From: Micromonospora humi
Lineage (GTDB): Bacteria > Actinomycetota > Actinomycetes > Mycobacteriales > Micromonosporaceae
Reading direction: 5' to 3'
Assembly: GCF_900090105.1 (NCBI RefSeq)
Contig: NZ_FMDM01000001.1
Span: 124,001-188,000 of the forward strand
DNA length: 64,000 nucleotides
The notes beneath the pieces were generated by a model. That model did no database searches. It was not told the origin of the DNA and saw only the letters and a program-made list of their open reading frames with translations. This document shows positions 32,710-42,235 of the stretch, piece after piece (the stretch's first letter is position 1; each line of letters opens with the position of its first letter). A program made the position numbers and the translations under genes.

Positions 32710-33832
32710 CCTCATCCCACGCCCCACCGACCGTGACGTGGCGTACGGCATCGCCCTGGGCCTGGATCCACCGAGAACCGTGCCGGCCCGGCTCGGTCCG
32801 GTGCCGACGCCACTGGCCGCGCTGGAACGGGCGGTGTTGCCGGCGCTGCGCCGACCACCCTGCCTGGTCAGCTTCTCCGGCGGGCTGGACTCGTCGCTGG
32901 TGCTGGCGGTCGCCGCCCGGGTGGCACGGCGGGAGGGACTCCCCGACCCGGTGCCGGTCACCTGGCGCTTCACGGAGGCGCCCCGCGCATACGAGACGCC
33001 CTGGCAGGCGAAGATCATCGCCGAGCTGGACCTGGGTCGGCAGTGGCAGATCCTCCAGGCCGGCGACGACCTGGACCTGGTCGGTCCGGTCGCCCGCCGG
33101 TTGTTGACCCGCTACGGACAGCTGTACCCGGCGGACCGGCACCTGCACCTGCCGATCGTGGAGCTGGCCCGTAGCGGCGCGCTGCTCACCGGCTTGGGCG
33201 GAGAGCAGGTCCTGGCCGGATGGCGGCGCCGTCCCGGCTCGCTCCGGACCCGGCTGGGCCGGTTAAGTGCCGGCTCGCGGCGCGCGGCGCCCGACCTGTT
33301 CCCCTGGCTGCGCCCGGAGGCTCGGCGGCAGGCGTGGCGCACGTACCGCGCCGAGCAGCGCGCCGAGCCGCACCGGCTCGCGGGACGGGTCGCCTGGCAC
33401 CTGCGCCGGCGCGACCTGACCATGGCCGCGCTGAGCCTCGCCGCGGTCGCCGCCGACCACGACGTGCTGGCCGTGTCGCCGCTGATGAGCGACGGCTTCG
33501 CCGCCGCCCTGGCCACGCACCACGGCCGGACGCGGTCACCCTCGCGACCGGAACTGCTCGACGCGATCGCCGACGCCGCGCTGCCGCCGGTGATCGCCGC
33601 GCGCCGGACCAGGGCGGCCCTCGACGAGGTGTTCTTTCGGGAAGCCACCCGGGAGTTGGTGCGCGGTTGGGACGGCAGCGGCGTCGACGGGTCGCTGGTC
33701 GACGTGGCGGCGCTGCGCCGGGAATGGTCGGCCTGGCCGATCAACGCGGGCACGGCGGCGCTGGTGCAGCAGGTGTGGCTGGCCGGACTCTCGGTCGCGC
33801 CCGGACTACCCGACCTGGAGGCGCCGCGGTGA
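32702..33832 (+). CDS. Asparagine-synthetase-like ATPase (lasso-cyclase-like, no glutaminase domain)
   Basis: A 376-residue protein containing the ATP-pyrophosphatase half of asparagine synthetase: PP-loop VSFSGGLDSSLVLAVAAR, then LTGLGGEQVLAGWRRRP in the position of the second substrate loop, and AVSPLMSDGFAAAL. Asn synthetase B and lasso-peptide cyclases (about 500-600 residues) carry an extra N-terminal glutaminase domain, which is absent here: only about 50 residues precede the PP-loop. Such an enzyme activates a carboxylate as an acyl-AMP and joins it to an amine. The PqqD-like gene overlapping it (GTGA) points to a ribosomal-peptide substrate, as in lasso pathways. Confidence 0.75.
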   Translation: MTDLIPRPTDRDVAYGIALGLDPPRTVPARLGPVPTPLAALERAVLPALRRPPCLVSFSGGLDSSLVLAVAARVARREGLPDPVPVTWRFTEAPRAYETPWQAKIIAELDLGRQWQILQAGDDLDLVGPVARRLLTRYGQLYPADRHLHLPIVELARSGALLTGLGGEQVLAGWRRRPGSLRTRLGRLSAGSRRAAPDLFPWLRPEARRQAWRTYRAEQRAEPHRLAGRVAWHLRRRDLTMAALSLAAVAADHDVLAVSPLMSDGFAAALATHHGRTRSPSRPELLDAIADAALPPVIAARRTRAALDEVFFREATRELVRGWDGSGVDGSLVDVAALRREWSAWPINAGTAALVQQVWLAGLSVAPGLPDLEAPR

Positions 33833-34110
33833 CCAGCGACCCGTCCGTCGTGTACCGGATTCCGGGTGACCGGGTCGCCTGGCGGACGAGCGGGGACGAG
33901 ACGGTGCTGCTCGACCTCGGCCGGTCCGTCTACTTCGCGCTGGACCGCTGGGCCACGGTGCTCTGGCCGTACCTGGTGGCGGGCGCCACCGCCGCCCAGT
34001 TGAGCGACGTGCTGACCCGCCGCGCCACCGTGGAACGGGAGCGGGCGGTGGCCGACGTGCGCTCCTTCCTGGCCGACCTGGAGGCGGCCGACCTGATCGA
34101 ACACGTGTGA
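33829..34110 (+). CDS. PqqD-family RiPP recognition element protein
   Basis: A 93-residue protein with the PqqD/lasso B1 winged-helix pattern: RVAWRTSGDETVLLDLGRSVYFALDRWATVLWPYLVAGATAAQLSDVL, then a C-terminal helix ADVRSFLADLEAADLIE. In lasso and other RiPP pathways this domain binds the leader peptide and delivers it to the modifying enzymes. It overlaps the asparagine-synthetase-like gene by 4 bases. No transglutaminase-like leader peptidase (B2) or exporter follows, because the next gene converges after 13 bases. Confidence 0.78.
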   Translation: MTSDPSVVYRIPGDRVAWRTSGDETVLLDLGRSVYFALDRWATVLWPYLVAGATAAQLSDVLTRRATVERERAVADVRSFLADLEAADLIEHV

Positions 34111-34111
34111 T

Positions 34112-34140
34112 CCGCCCGACGCCTCACGGGTGCCGGGCGG
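34112..34140. terminator. Stem-loop between convergent RRE and siderophore synthetase genes
   Basis: CCGCCCG (34112-34118) and CGGGCGG (34134-34140) form a 7-bp GC stem in the 13-base gap and the end of the synthetase gene. It is a plausible bidirectional terminator. Confidence 0.45.
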
Positions 34141-35896
34141 CCGGTACGAAGGGGGCCAGCGGGTTGGTCAGCGTGCCGGCGAACTGCAACGCGGCGGACG
34201 GGTCGGCCAGATCCACCATCTGCCGGTTGTCGCGCAACTGGAGCCGGTTGAGGCAGGACAGCGGGAACTCCGGTGCGAACAGGTCGTACCGGCGGATCCG
34301 GTCGGCCAGCTGCGGCACCGAAGCGGCGTACCCGGTGACGCACTCGGCGACGGTGCGCCAGAAGTCGTCCTGGTCGAGCACGCCGGCCGTGTGCAGGGCG
34401 GCGCTCAGGTGCCGTAGGAAGCAGTCGAACACGTCGGTGAAGATGGCCAGGACCTTCTCGTCCTCGGGAATCGCCGCCCGCACCCGGCGCACCGGCGCCG
34501 GCAGGTCCGCGTCCGGGTCCATCACCACGATCTCCTCGGCGATGTCCTTGAAGATCACCCGCTCCACCGCGCCGCCGTCGAGCACCAGGATGACGTTCTC
34601 GCCGTGCGGCATGAACGCCAGGTCGTGGGCGTACAGGCTGTGCAGCAGCGGCACCAGGTAGGCGTCCAGGTAGCGGCGCAGCCAGCGCGCCGGCGCCAGC
34701 CCCGACTCCGCGATCAGCGCTCCGGCCAGCGTCCGGCCGTCCCGGTCGACGTGCACCAGCGCGGCCATGGTGGCCAGCCGCCGGCCGGGCGCCAGGCCGG
34801 GCACCGGGCTCTCCCGCCAGAGGGCGGCCAGCATCTTCCGGTACGGCGACCCCGGGGCGGTCGCCGCCTCGTACTGCCGGTGCCGGTAACCGATCGCGGC
34901 CCGCTCCCGCAGGATGGTCAGCCCGGTGCGGGCGAACACCGGGTCGCCGCCGATCAGCTCGGCGAGCCAGTCGTTGATCGCCGGTGTCGCCTCCATGTAC
35001 GCGGCGGACAGGCCGCGCAGGAAGCCCATGTTCAGCACCGACAGCGCGGTCTTCACGTAGTGCCGGGCCGGGTCGCTGACGTTGAAGAAGGTCCGGACGG
35101 ACTGCTGGGCGAGATGGTCGTCCGGCCCTTCGCCGAGGCAGACGAGCCGGCGTCGGGCCACCTCGCCGGCGAACGTGACGGCGAGCCGGTTCCACCACTG
35201 CCACGGGTGCACCGGGATGAGCAGGTAGTCGGTCGGATCGAGGCCGAGCCCGGTGAGCGTGGCGGCGAAACCCGCCAGAGTCTGCTCGCCCAGCTCGGCC
35301 CGCATCAGCGTGTCGTGGTCCAGGCCGGCGGCGCTGGTGAACGTGGTGTGGTCGCGGTGCGCGGCCAACCAGAGCAGCCGGACTCCGGCGGCGGTCTCCG
35401 GGGCGTACCGGTGGTAGTCCTGCGCGCCGAAGCCGAGCCGGCCGTTGTTGGCCACGAAGCACGGGTGTCCCTCGGTCATCCCGGTCTCGATCGCCTGGAA
35501 GTCGGCGGCGGCCAGCTCGGCGGCGGTGACCGCCGGCTTGCCCAGCTTGTACGCGGCGCTCGCCAGGGTGGAGGTGATCTCCTCCAGGTAGACCGGCAGG
35601 ACCGCGTCGGTGAGGCCGAGCGCGTCGCGCAGCTCCAGGCAGAGGTCGACCGCGTCGGGCGGCAGTTCCTCGCCGTCGCGGTGCCGGGTGATGCTGGCGG
35701 CGTCGATCTGCCAGTGGTCCAGCGCGAGCCGCTGCGCCGCGAAGCGGTAGTCCACCGCGCCGCCGCGCACCAGCCACCACCCGTCGCCGGCCGGCTCCGG
35801 CGTGATCAGGCGTTCGTGGGCGAACTCGGCCAGCGCCTTGCGGACCAGCAGCCGGTTGGCGGTCGCCCAGGCCTCGGGGTTCAGGTGGTCGATCAT
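34124..35896 (-). CDS. desD: NRPS-independent siderophore synthetase (IucA/IucC family, DesD-like)
   Basis: A 590-residue NIS synthetase. Family landmarks are GHPCFVANNGRLGF, LLIPVHPWQWWN, SVRTFFNVSDPARHYVKTALSVLNMGFLRG, and the C-terminal AHDLAFMPHGENVILVLDGGAVERVIFKDIAEE. DesD uses ATP to join and cyclise N-hydroxy-N-succinyl (or acetyl) cadaverine units into desferrioxamines. The order lysine decarboxylase, monooxygenase, acyltransferase, synthetase, each overlapping or nearly so, matches desABCD. It is the last gene of the operon, overlapping the acyltransferase gene by ATGA. Confidence 0.92.
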   Translation of the reverse strand: MIDHLNPEAWATANRLLVRKALAEFAHERLITPEPAGDGWWLVRGGAVDYRFAAQRLALDHWQIDAASITRHRDGEELPPDAVDLCLELRDALGLTDAVLPVYLEEITSTLASAAYKLGKPAVTAAELAAADFQAIETGMTEGHPCFVANNGRLGFGAQDYHRYAPETAAGVRLLWLAAHRDHTTFTSAAGLDHDTLMRAELGEQTLAGFAATLTGLGLDPTDYLLIPVHPWQWWNRLAVTFAGEVARRRLVCLGEGPDDHLAQQSVRTFFNVSDPARHYVKTALSVLNMGFLRGLSAAYMEATPAINDWLAELIGGDPVFARTGLTILRERAAIGYRHRQYEAATAPGSPYRKMLAALWRESPVPGLAPGRRLATMAALVHVDRDGRTLAGALIAESGLAPARWLRRYLDAYLVPLLHSLYAHDLAFMPHGENVILVLDGGAVERVIFKDIAEEIVVMDPDADLPAPVRRVRAAIPEDEKVLAIFTDVFDCFLRHLSAALHTAGVLDQDDFWRTVAECVTGYAASVPQLADRIRRYDLFAPEFPLSCLNRLQLRDNRQMVDLADPSAALQFAGTLTNPLAPFVPAARHP

Positions 35897-36462
35897 GCCC
35901 GCAGGTCTCCTTCGGTGGCCGCGTGGAACCGCTCGCGGGTGCAGACGCTGAGCAGCGCGGTCTTCTCCGGCTTGCGGATCTCGCCGACGACGGTGAAGCC
36001 GACGGCGGCGTTGAGCGTGTGCACGGCGGTGTTGCGCACGTCCGGCTCCGCCACCACCCGCCGGGTCGCCGGGTCGGCGAAGAGCCAGGCCAGCACCGTG
36101 GTGATCACCGCCCGGGTGAAGCCGTGCACGGGTGTGTCGGTGGGCGCGCAGAGGAAGTGCATGCCGACGTCGCCGGGCTCCGGGTCGTACAACCCGACCA
36201 ACTCCACCCGGGCCGGGTCGTACCGTTCGGCCAGGAACGCCGGTCGGCCGCGCCACGAGCCGAGGTACGCGTCGTGGTGCGGGTGGGCGGCGATCCGCCG
36301 GTACTCCTCGGCGACGCCGGCCGCGTCGGTGCCCTGCATCAGCCAGAACGCCGCCTTCGGGTGGGTGACCCAGCGGTGCAGCAGCGGGGCGTCCGCGTCG
36401 GCGTCGAGTGGTCGCAGCGTGAACGCGCCGAGCCGCGCGTCCAGACGGGAGAACGTGCTCAT
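35893..36462 (-). CDS. desC: Hydroxamate-forming GNAT acyltransferase (DesC-like)
   Basis: A 189-residue GNAT protein of the siderophore acyltransferase group (IucB/DesC): [62 protein letters not shown]. It would acylate N-hydroxycadaverine with succinyl- or acetyl-CoA. It clearly resembles the GNAT half of the fusion protein encoded at 39320-42052, so the locus holds two related acyltransferases. It overlaps both neighbours by 4 bases. Confidence 0.9.
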   Translation of the reverse strand: MSTFSRLDARLGAFTLRPLDADADAPLLHRWVTHPKAAFWLMQGTDAAGVAEEYRRIAAHPHHDAYLGSWRGRPAFLAERYDPARVELVGLYDPEPGDVGMHFLCAPTDTPVHGFTRAVITTVLAWLFADPATRRVVAEPDVRNTAVHTLNAAVGFTVVGEIRKPEKTALLSVCTRERFHAATEGDLRA

Positions 36463-37715
36463 ACCCCGAACTCCTGGAACGCGATGCGCCGCTCGATCGG
36501 GTAGTGCTCCCGGCCGGTCAGCTCCCGGATGATCCACGAGTTGCGGTACGCGCCCATGCCCAGGTCGGGGGAGGTGATGCTGTGCGTGTGGGTGCCGCCG
36601 TTCTGCAGGAACACGCCCCGGCCGGTGTGGTCGACGCTGTAGTTGCGGGCCACGTCGAGGCGGCCGTGCGCGTCCCAGCGGAGCCGGTCGCGCACCGGCG
36701 CGAGGAACTCCGGCACCCGGTGCCGGTAGCCGGTGGCCAGCACCAGGCCCTCGGTGTCCAGCGTGCACGAGCGGCCCTGCTCGGTGTGGCGCAGCCCGAG
36801 CCGGTAACGGCCGTCGACGTGGTCGGCGTCGACCAGCTCGGTGTTGGTCAGCAGCCGGGTCCGCGTCGGTCCGTGCAGGCTCTTCGCGTAGAGCGTGTCG
36901 TAGATGTCGTTGATCAGGTCGGCGTCGATGCCCTTGAACAGCGGCTTCTGGTCCGCCTCCAGCCGGTAGCGGGTCGCCTCCGGCAGGGCGTGGAAGTAGT
37001 CCACGTAGTCCGGTGAGGTCATCTCCAGCGTGAGCTTGGTGTATTCCAGCGGGAAGAACCGCGGCGAGCGGGTGACCCAGGTGAGCTGGTAGTCGTACCT
37101 GTCGATGTCGCCCAGCAGGTCGTGGTAGATCTCGGCGGCGCTCTGGCCGCTGCCGACGACGGTGATGCTGCGCTTGGCCCGCAGCGCGTCCCGGTGTTCC
37201 CGGTAGCGCGAGTTGTGGATCAGGTCGCCGCCCAGCCCGGCGCAGGCCGGCGGCAGGTACGGCGGGGTGCCGGTGCCCAGCACCAGGCGCCGGGCCCGGT
37301 GGGTGACCGGACCGTCGGGCGTGTCGGCGTGCGCCACGTAGTGCTCGCCGTCGTGCTCGACCCGGGTGACGGTGTGCCGGAAGCGCAGGTTCGGCAGCTT
37401 GCCGGCGGCCCACCGGCAGTAGGCGTCGTACTCGGCGCGCAGCGGGAAGAAGCTCTCCCGGATGTAGAACGGGTAGAGCCGGCCGGTCTCCTTCAGATAG
37501 TTGAGGAACGAGTACGGCGAGGTGGGGTCCGCGAGCGTCACCAGGTCGGCGAGGAACGGCGTCTGCAACCGGGCGGATTCGAGCAGCATCCCGGGATGCC
37601 AGTCGAAGCCGTCGCGGGCCTCCAGGAACAGCCCGTCGAGGTCGTCGATCGGTGCGGTGAGGCAGGCCAGGCCGAGGTTGTACGGGCCGAGGCCGATGGC
37701 GATGAAGTCGGGCAT
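36459..37715 (-). CDS. desB: Cadaverine/lysine N-monooxygenase (DesB-like)
   Basis: A 418-residue flavin N-hydroxylase. The FAD motif [15 protein letters not shown] is at the N-terminus, the substrate region [31 protein letters not shown] follows, the NADPH motif is [16 protein letters not shown], and the C-terminal [13 protein letters not shown] is typical of the IucD/SidA/DesB group. It would hydroxylate the terminal amine of cadaverine with O2 and NADPH. The start lies 8 bases after the stop of the decarboxylase gene. Confidence 0.93.
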   Translation of the reverse strand: MPDFIAIGLGPYNLGLACLTAPIDDLDGLFLEARDGFDWHPGMLLESARLQTPFLADLVTLADPTSPYSFLNYLKETGRLYPFYIRESFFPLRAEYDAYCRWAAGKLPNLRFRHTVTRVEHDGEHYVAHADTPDGPVTHRARRLVLGTGTPPYLPPACAGLGGDLIHNSRYREHRDALRAKRSITVVGSGQSAAEIYHDLLGDIDRYDYQLTWVTRSPRFFPLEYTKLTLEMTSPDYVDYFHALPEATRYRLEADQKPLFKGIDADLINDIYDTLYAKSLHGPTRTRLLTNTELVDADHVDGRYRLGLRHTEQGRSCTLDTEGLVLATGYRHRVPEFLAPVRDRLRWDAHGRLDVARNYSVDHTGRGVFLQNGGTHTHSITSPDLGMGAYRNSWIIRELTGREHYPIERRIAFQEFGV

Positions 37716-37723
37716 GTCGCTCC

Positions 37724-39223
37724 TCACCCGACCGGGGCCGGCGTGGCGGCGGTCCGGGCGTACCAGGCGGCGTGGCCGGCGATCAGGTCGAGCACGGCGG
37801 TGACGTCGTCCACTGTGGTCTCCGGGTTGAGCAGGGTGAGCTTCAGCCAGTGCGCGCCGTCGACCCTGGTGCCGGCCACGAGCGCCGCGCCGGAGGCGGC
37901 GAGGGCCTCGCGGGCGTGCAGGTTGGCCTCGTCGGCCAGGTTCGGGTCGGCGTTCGCGTATCGGAAGACCACGGTGCTCAACTGGGCAGGGGCCGCCACC
38001 TCGAAGCGGGGATCGGCGTCGACGCGCCGCCAGACCTCGGTGGCAAGGTCGACGACCTGGTCGAAGAGCGCGCCGACCGCGTCCGGGCCCATGATCCGCA
38101 AGGTCAGCCAGAGCTTGCAGGCGTCGAAGCGGCGGGTGGTCTGGATGCTCTTGTCGACCTGGTTGGGGATGCCCTGCTCGGCCGCGCGGGCCGGGTTGAG
38201 GTAGTCGGCGTGCCAGGTGGCGTGGCGCAGCGTCCGGCCGTCGCGCACCAGCAGCGCGCTGGAGCTGACCGGTTGGAAGAACGACTTGTGGTAGTCGACG
38301 GTCACCGAGGCCGCCCGCTCGATGCCGTCGAGCAGGTGCCGGCGGGTGGGGGAGACCAGCAACCCGCAGCCGTACGCGGCGTCGACGTGCAGCCAGATCC
38401 CGGCGGCGGTGCAGATGTCGGCGACCTCCGGCAGCGGGTCGATGGTGCCGAAGTCGGTGGTGCCGGCGGTGGCGACGACCGCCATCACCACCTGCCCGTC
38501 GCGGCGGCAGCGGTCGATGGTGCGGGCCAGCTCGTCGGTGCGCATCCGGCGGCTCGCGTCGGTGGGCACGGTGAGCACCGCGTCGGCGGCCAGGCCGAGC
38601 AGTGTGGCCGCCTTCTGCACGCTGAAGTGGCCGGCGGCCGAGGTGACGATCCGCAGCCGGGCCAGCACCTCCGGCCGCGCCGGCCGGACCGGAGCGCCGC
38701 CCACCACCCGCCGGTGGGCCTCCTCCCGGGCCAGCAGCATGGCCTGCAGGTTGGACTGGGTGCCGCCGCTGGTGAACACGCCGTCCGCGGCGCCGCCCAG
38801 CCCGATCCGCTCCGCCGTCCAGTCGATCAGCCGGCGTTCCATCAGCGTGGCACCGGCGCTCTGGTCCCAGGTGTCCAGCGAGGAGTTGACCGCGCTGAGC
38901 ACCGCCTCGCCGAGCAGCGCCGGGATCACCACCGGGCAGTTCAGGTGGGCCAGGTAGCGCCGGTGGTGGAACCACACCGCGTCGCGCAGCCACACGTCGT
39001 GCAGCTCGTCGAGGGCGGCGTCGGTGTCGCCCAGCGGCCGGTCCAGGTCGACCGCGCCGACCAGCGGGGCGAGCGCCTCCGGCGGGGCGCCGGTGCCCGG
39101 CCGGTCCACCGCGGCGACCCGGCGGGCGACCCGGTCGACGCCGCGCGCCAGCACGTCCCGGTAGCGCTCGACGGTGCCGTCGTGGAACAGGTGGGCGCGT
39201 GCCGCGCTGCCGATCGAACTCAT
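37724..39223 (-). CDS. desA: PLP-dependent lysine decarboxylase (DesA-like)
   Basis: A 499-residue group II decarboxylase: [63 protein letters not shown], and PLP lysine Lys313 in [13 protein letters not shown]. In this context it most likely converts lysine to cadaverine; close relatives decarboxylate 2,4-diaminobutyrate or ornithine. The promoter faces the divergent DesG-DesH-type fusion gene, with an iron box between them. Confidence 0.9.
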   Translation of the reverse strand: MSSIGSAARAHLFHDGTVERYRDVLARGVDRVARRVAAVDRPGTGAPPEALAPLVGAVDLDRPLGDTDAALDELHDVWLRDAVWFHHRRYLAHLNCPVVIPALLGEAVLSAVNSSLDTWDQSAGATLMERRLIDWTAERIGLGGAADGVFTSGGTQSNLQAMLLAREEAHRRVVGGAPVRPARPEVLARLRIVTSAAGHFSVQKAATLLGLAADAVLTVPTDASRRMRTDELARTIDRCRRDGQVVMAVVATAGTTDFGTIDPLPEVADICTAAGIWLHVDAAYGCGLLVSPTRRHLLDGIERAASVTVDYHKSFFQPVSSSALLVRDGRTLRHATWHADYLNPARAAEQGIPNQVDKSIQTTRRFDACKLWLTLRIMGPDAVGALFDQVVDLATEVWRRVDADPRFEVAAPAQLSTVVFRYANADPNLADEANLHAREALAASGAALVAGTRVDGAHWLKLTLLNPETTVDDVTAVLDLIAGHAAWYARTAATPAPVG

Positions 39224-39280
39224 GCGACGTCCCGGTGGTCGTGCGGACAGGGGGCGCGGCGACCGCCGCGCGGCGTAAGA

Positions 39281-39299
39281 TTAGGTTAGGCTCACCTAA
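39281..39299. promoter_or_regulatory. Iron box between the desA-like and desG/desH-like genes
   Basis: TTAGGTTAGGCTCACCTAA matches the 19-bp IdeR/DmdR consensus at 18 positions. It lies 58 bases before the decarboxylase start and 20 bases before the divergent fusion gene, so one repressor site may control both arms. TAAGAT just left of it could be a -10 of the rightward promoter. Confidence 0.9.
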
Positions 39300-39319
39300 C
39301 TTTCAAGCAGGGGGTCGGG

Positions 39320-42052
39320 ATGCGTGTCACGCGCGACCGCTGGGGCGTACCGCAGTTGTGGGCCGCCGACGTCGACGCGCTGGCCCGGCTTCAGGGCCGG
39401 GTCGCCGCGTACGACCGGGCCTGGCAGCTCGGCGTCGAGCGGTGGCGGTCCGAGGGCCGGCTCGCCGCGCACGTCGGGCCCGCCGAGCTGGCCTGGGACC
39501 GGTTCGCCCGGCGGGCCCGACTGGACGACACCGCCCGGCGCTGCCACGAACGGCTCGACCCGGACACCCGCCGGTGGGTCGAGGCGTACGTCGACGGCGT
39601 CAACGCCGGCCTCGCCGAGGGCGCCGCCGCCGCGCCCGAGTACGCCGCCACCGGCACCGCGCCGGAGCCCTGGCACCCGTGGACACCGCTCGGCGTGTTC
39701 CTGGTGCAGCACGTGCTCTTCTCGACGTTCCCGAACAAGCTCTGGCACGCGCACGTCACCCGCACGCTCGGCCCGGACGCGGTCGGCCTGTTCGCGGTGG
39801 AGGGACCGGCGTCCGCCGGCAGCAACGCCTGGGCGTTACCCGCCGACCCGGCGACCGGACGGGGCCCGGTGCTCGCCGGCGACCCGCACCGGCTGCTCGA
39901 ACTGCCCGGCGTCTACCAGCAGATCCGGCTGGCCTGCCCGGAGTTCGACGTGGTCGGGCTGGCCTTCCCCGGCGTACCCGGGCTGCCGCACTTCGCTCAC
40001 ACCGGCCACGTGGCCTGGGCCGTCACCAACGCGATGGCCGACTACCAGGACCTCTACCGCGAACAGCTCCGCCGCGACGGCGACCGGCTGCTGGCCCGCG
40101 GCCCGTCCGGCTGGGCGCCGGTCACCCGGCACGTCGAGGAGATCTCGGTGCGCGGCGGCTCGGCCGAACGTGTCGAGATCATCGAGACGCCGCGCGGCCC
40201 GGTGATCGACCACGACCGGGTCACCGGCGAGGCGCTCAGCCTCCGCACACCGAGCCGGGTCGAGGCCCGCCTCGGCTTCGAGGCGCTGCTCCCGCTGCTG
40301 CGTGCCCGGCGCGCCGGCGACGTCGCGGACGCGCTGCGCGCCTGGGTCGAGCCGGTCAACAGCGTGCTCGCCGCCGACACCGGCGGCGCGGTCCGCCGCC
40401 TGGTCGCCGGCCTCGTTCCGGTACGCGACGAGCGGTGCCGCCGCGAGCCGGTACCCGCCTGGGAGGCGCGACACCACTGGACCGGCGACCACCTGCCGAT
40501 GGTGGACGAGACCGTCGCGGGGGACGGCGGCGGTCGCGCCGGCCGGACGTCAGCGGCCGACGGCGTCGCGGTCTGCGCCAACGACCGGCGCCCGGACGTC
40601 GCCGCGCACGGGGTCGACTTCGCGCCGCCGCACCGCGCCCGGCGGATCCGCGCCCTGCTCACCGACGGCGTCGAGGCGGCCGGCGTGCACACCGACGCCC
40701 GCCTCCCGGCGACACCGGTGCGCCGGCTGCTCGCCCGGCTCGACCCGGCCCGCCTCACCGTGGCGGCGCGTACCCTGCACGCCCGGCTGCTGGCCTGGGA
40801 CGGCGCGATGGCGGCCGACTCGGCCGACGCCGGCGTCCACGCGGCCTGGCGTGCGGCGCTCGCCCGCCGGCTCTGCGCGCACCCGTCGCTGCGCGCGCTG
40901 CACGAGCCGTCCGGGTACGACGAGCTGTTCGCCCCCTGGACCGATCCGGCGACCCGGATCGGCCTGGCCCTGGACCACCTGGTCGACGGGCCCGCCCGGC
41001 CTGCGTCGCCGGTGGTTGCGCCATCCGGGGTCGGTCCGGCGTCGCCCCGGCCTGCCGGGTCCGGCGACGCGTCGCTCGGGGCCTTCGGTGTCGACGTGGC
41101 GTCGCTCGGGGCCTTCGGTGTCGACGTGGCGTCGCTCGCCGCCGAGGCGTTGGCGGAGGTGGCCGCCGGGCGGGCGCCGGAGCCGTGGGGCCGGCGTCAT
41201 CTGCTGCACCCGGTGCACCTGGGCGTGGTCGCCGCGACCGCGGACGCGGTGCGAGCGGTGCCGCTCGCCGGTGACACCGACTGCGTGCTGGCCACCTCCA
41301 GCGTCCCCGGCGTCTCCGACGCCTGCTGGCGCGGCCCGGTCGCCCGTTACGTGTGGGACCTGACCGACCGGGCCGCCAGCCGCTGGATCGTCCCGTTCGG
41401 GGCGTCCGGGCGACCCGACGACCCGCACTTCACCGACCAACTCGCCCACTGGGCCGCCGGGACGCTGATCCCGGTGCCCGCCGGGCCCCTACCGAAGGAC
41501 GACCTCGTGATCCACCTGGAACGGAACCCCGACCTCGGCGAGCTGGCGCTGGAGCCGGTGCGCCCGGACCGGCACGCCGAGCTGCTGCACGGCTGGGTGA
41601 CGCTGCCCCGCAACCGGTTCTGGGGGATGGGCGCGCACACCCGTGACGACGTCCGCGAGGTCTACGCCTTCCTCGACGGGCTGGACACCCACCACGCGTA
41701 CCTGATCCGGCTCGACGGCGAGGCGGTCGGCCTGTTCCAGACCTACCGGCCGGAGGCGGACCCGGTGGGGGAGCGCTACCCGGTGCAGCCCGGCGACGTG
41801 GGGATGCACCTGCTGCTCAATCCGCCCCGGCGCTTTGCGCGCGGCCTCGCCTCGGCGGTGGTGCCGGCGTTGATCCGGTTCCTGCTGCGGGATCCGGCGG
41901 CGCGGCGGGTGGTGGCCGAGCCGGACGTCCGCAACGACGCCGCGCTGCGTCGGCTGCGGACGGAGGGTTTCACGTTCGCCGACGAGATCGACCTGCCGGA
42001 GAAGCGGGCGCAGTTGGCCTTCCTGACGCGGGAGCGCTTCGAGTCAGCATGA
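39320..42052 (+). CDS. Penicillin-acylase-GNAT fusion (DesG-DesH-like)
   Basis: One 910-residue protein. Residues about 1-715 form an Ntn-hydrolase of the penicillin acylase family: RDRWGVPQLWAADVDAL, the autoprocessing Ser168 in ASAGSNAWALP, AGDPHRLLELPGVYQQI, and HTGHVAWAVTNA. Residues about 729-910 form a GNAT acyltransferase of the siderophore type ([53 protein letters not shown]), paralogous to the DesC-like protein. In Streptomyces desferrioxamine loci the acylase (DesG) and acetyltransferase (DesH) are separate genes, linked to aryl-capped desferrioxamines. No signal peptide is visible, unlike secreted acylases, so it probably acts in the cytoplasm. The acylase carries an in-frame 30-base tandem repeat at 41071-41130. 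Confidence 0.85.
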   Translation: MRVTRDRWGVPQLWAADVDALARLQGRVAAYDRAWQLGVERWRSEGRLAAHVGPAELAWDRFARRARLDDTARRCHERLDPDTRRWVEAYVDGVNAGLAEGAAAAPEYAATGTAPEPWHPWTPLGVFLVQHVLFSTFPNKLWHAHVTRTLGPDAVGLFAVEGPASAGSNAWALPADPATGRGPVLAGDPHRLLELPGVYQQIRLACPEFDVVGLAFPGVPGLPHFAHTGHVAWAVTNAMADYQDLYREQLRRDGDRLLARGPSGWAPVTRHVEEISVRGGSAERVEIIETPRGPVIDHDRVTGEALSLRTPSRVEARLGFEALLPLLRARRAGDVADALRAWVEPVNSVLAADTGGAVRRLVAGLVPVRDERCRREPVPAWEARHHWTGDHLPMVDETVAGDGGGRAGRTSAADGVAVCANDRRPDVAAHGVDFAPPHRARRIRALLTDGVEAAGVHTDARLPATPVRRLLARLDPARLTVAARTLHARLLAWDGAMAADSADAGVHAAWRAALARRLCAHPSLRALHEPSGYDELFAPWTDPATRIGLALDHLVDGPARPASPVVAPSGVGPASPRPAGSGDASLGAFGVDVASLGAFGVDVASLAAEALAEVAAGRAPEPWGRRHLLHPVHLGVVAATADAVRAVPLAGDTDCVLATSSVPGVSDACWRGPVARYVWDLTDRAASRWIVPFGASGRPDDPHFTDQLAHWAAGTLIPVPAGPLPKDDLVIHLERNPDLGELALEPVRPDRHAELLHGWVTLPRNRFWGMGAHTRDDVREVYAFLDGLDTHHAYLIRLDGEAVGLFQTYRPEADPVGERYPVQPGDVGMHLLLNPPRRFARGLASAVVPALIRFLLRDPAARRVVAEPDVRNDAALRRLRTEGFTFADEIDLPEKRAQLAFLTRERFESA
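41071..41130 (+). repeat. Tandem duplication of 30 bases inside the fusion gene
   Basis: The 30-base unit starting GTCGCTCGGGGCCTTCGGTG occurs twice with no change (41071-41100, 41101-41130), and its first 8 bases begin a third time. It adds one extra ASLGAFGVDV unit in frame, in a Pro/Ala-rich connector of the acylase part. Confidence 0.95.
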
Positions 42053-42235
42053 CCCACGCTGGTCCAGCGGGTAACTTGATCCACTCCCGTTCGGCGAGGT
42101 GGCGGCATCACCGCCTGTCCGACCCCGCCACGTCGCCGAGCCGGTGTCGATCAACCCGGCTCGTCGCCGTCGGTGGGGCGGGGTGGGCGGTGGTGCCGGG
42201 CCCACACCGGGATCCGGCGCCGGCGAGCTGACGCC

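Noticed and set aside
32587..34110. Calling a complete lasso-peptide cluster
   Set aside because: There is no leader peptidase (B2), no transporter, and no precursor with a Gly-led core and acidic residue at 7-9; only cyclase-like and RRE genes are supported.
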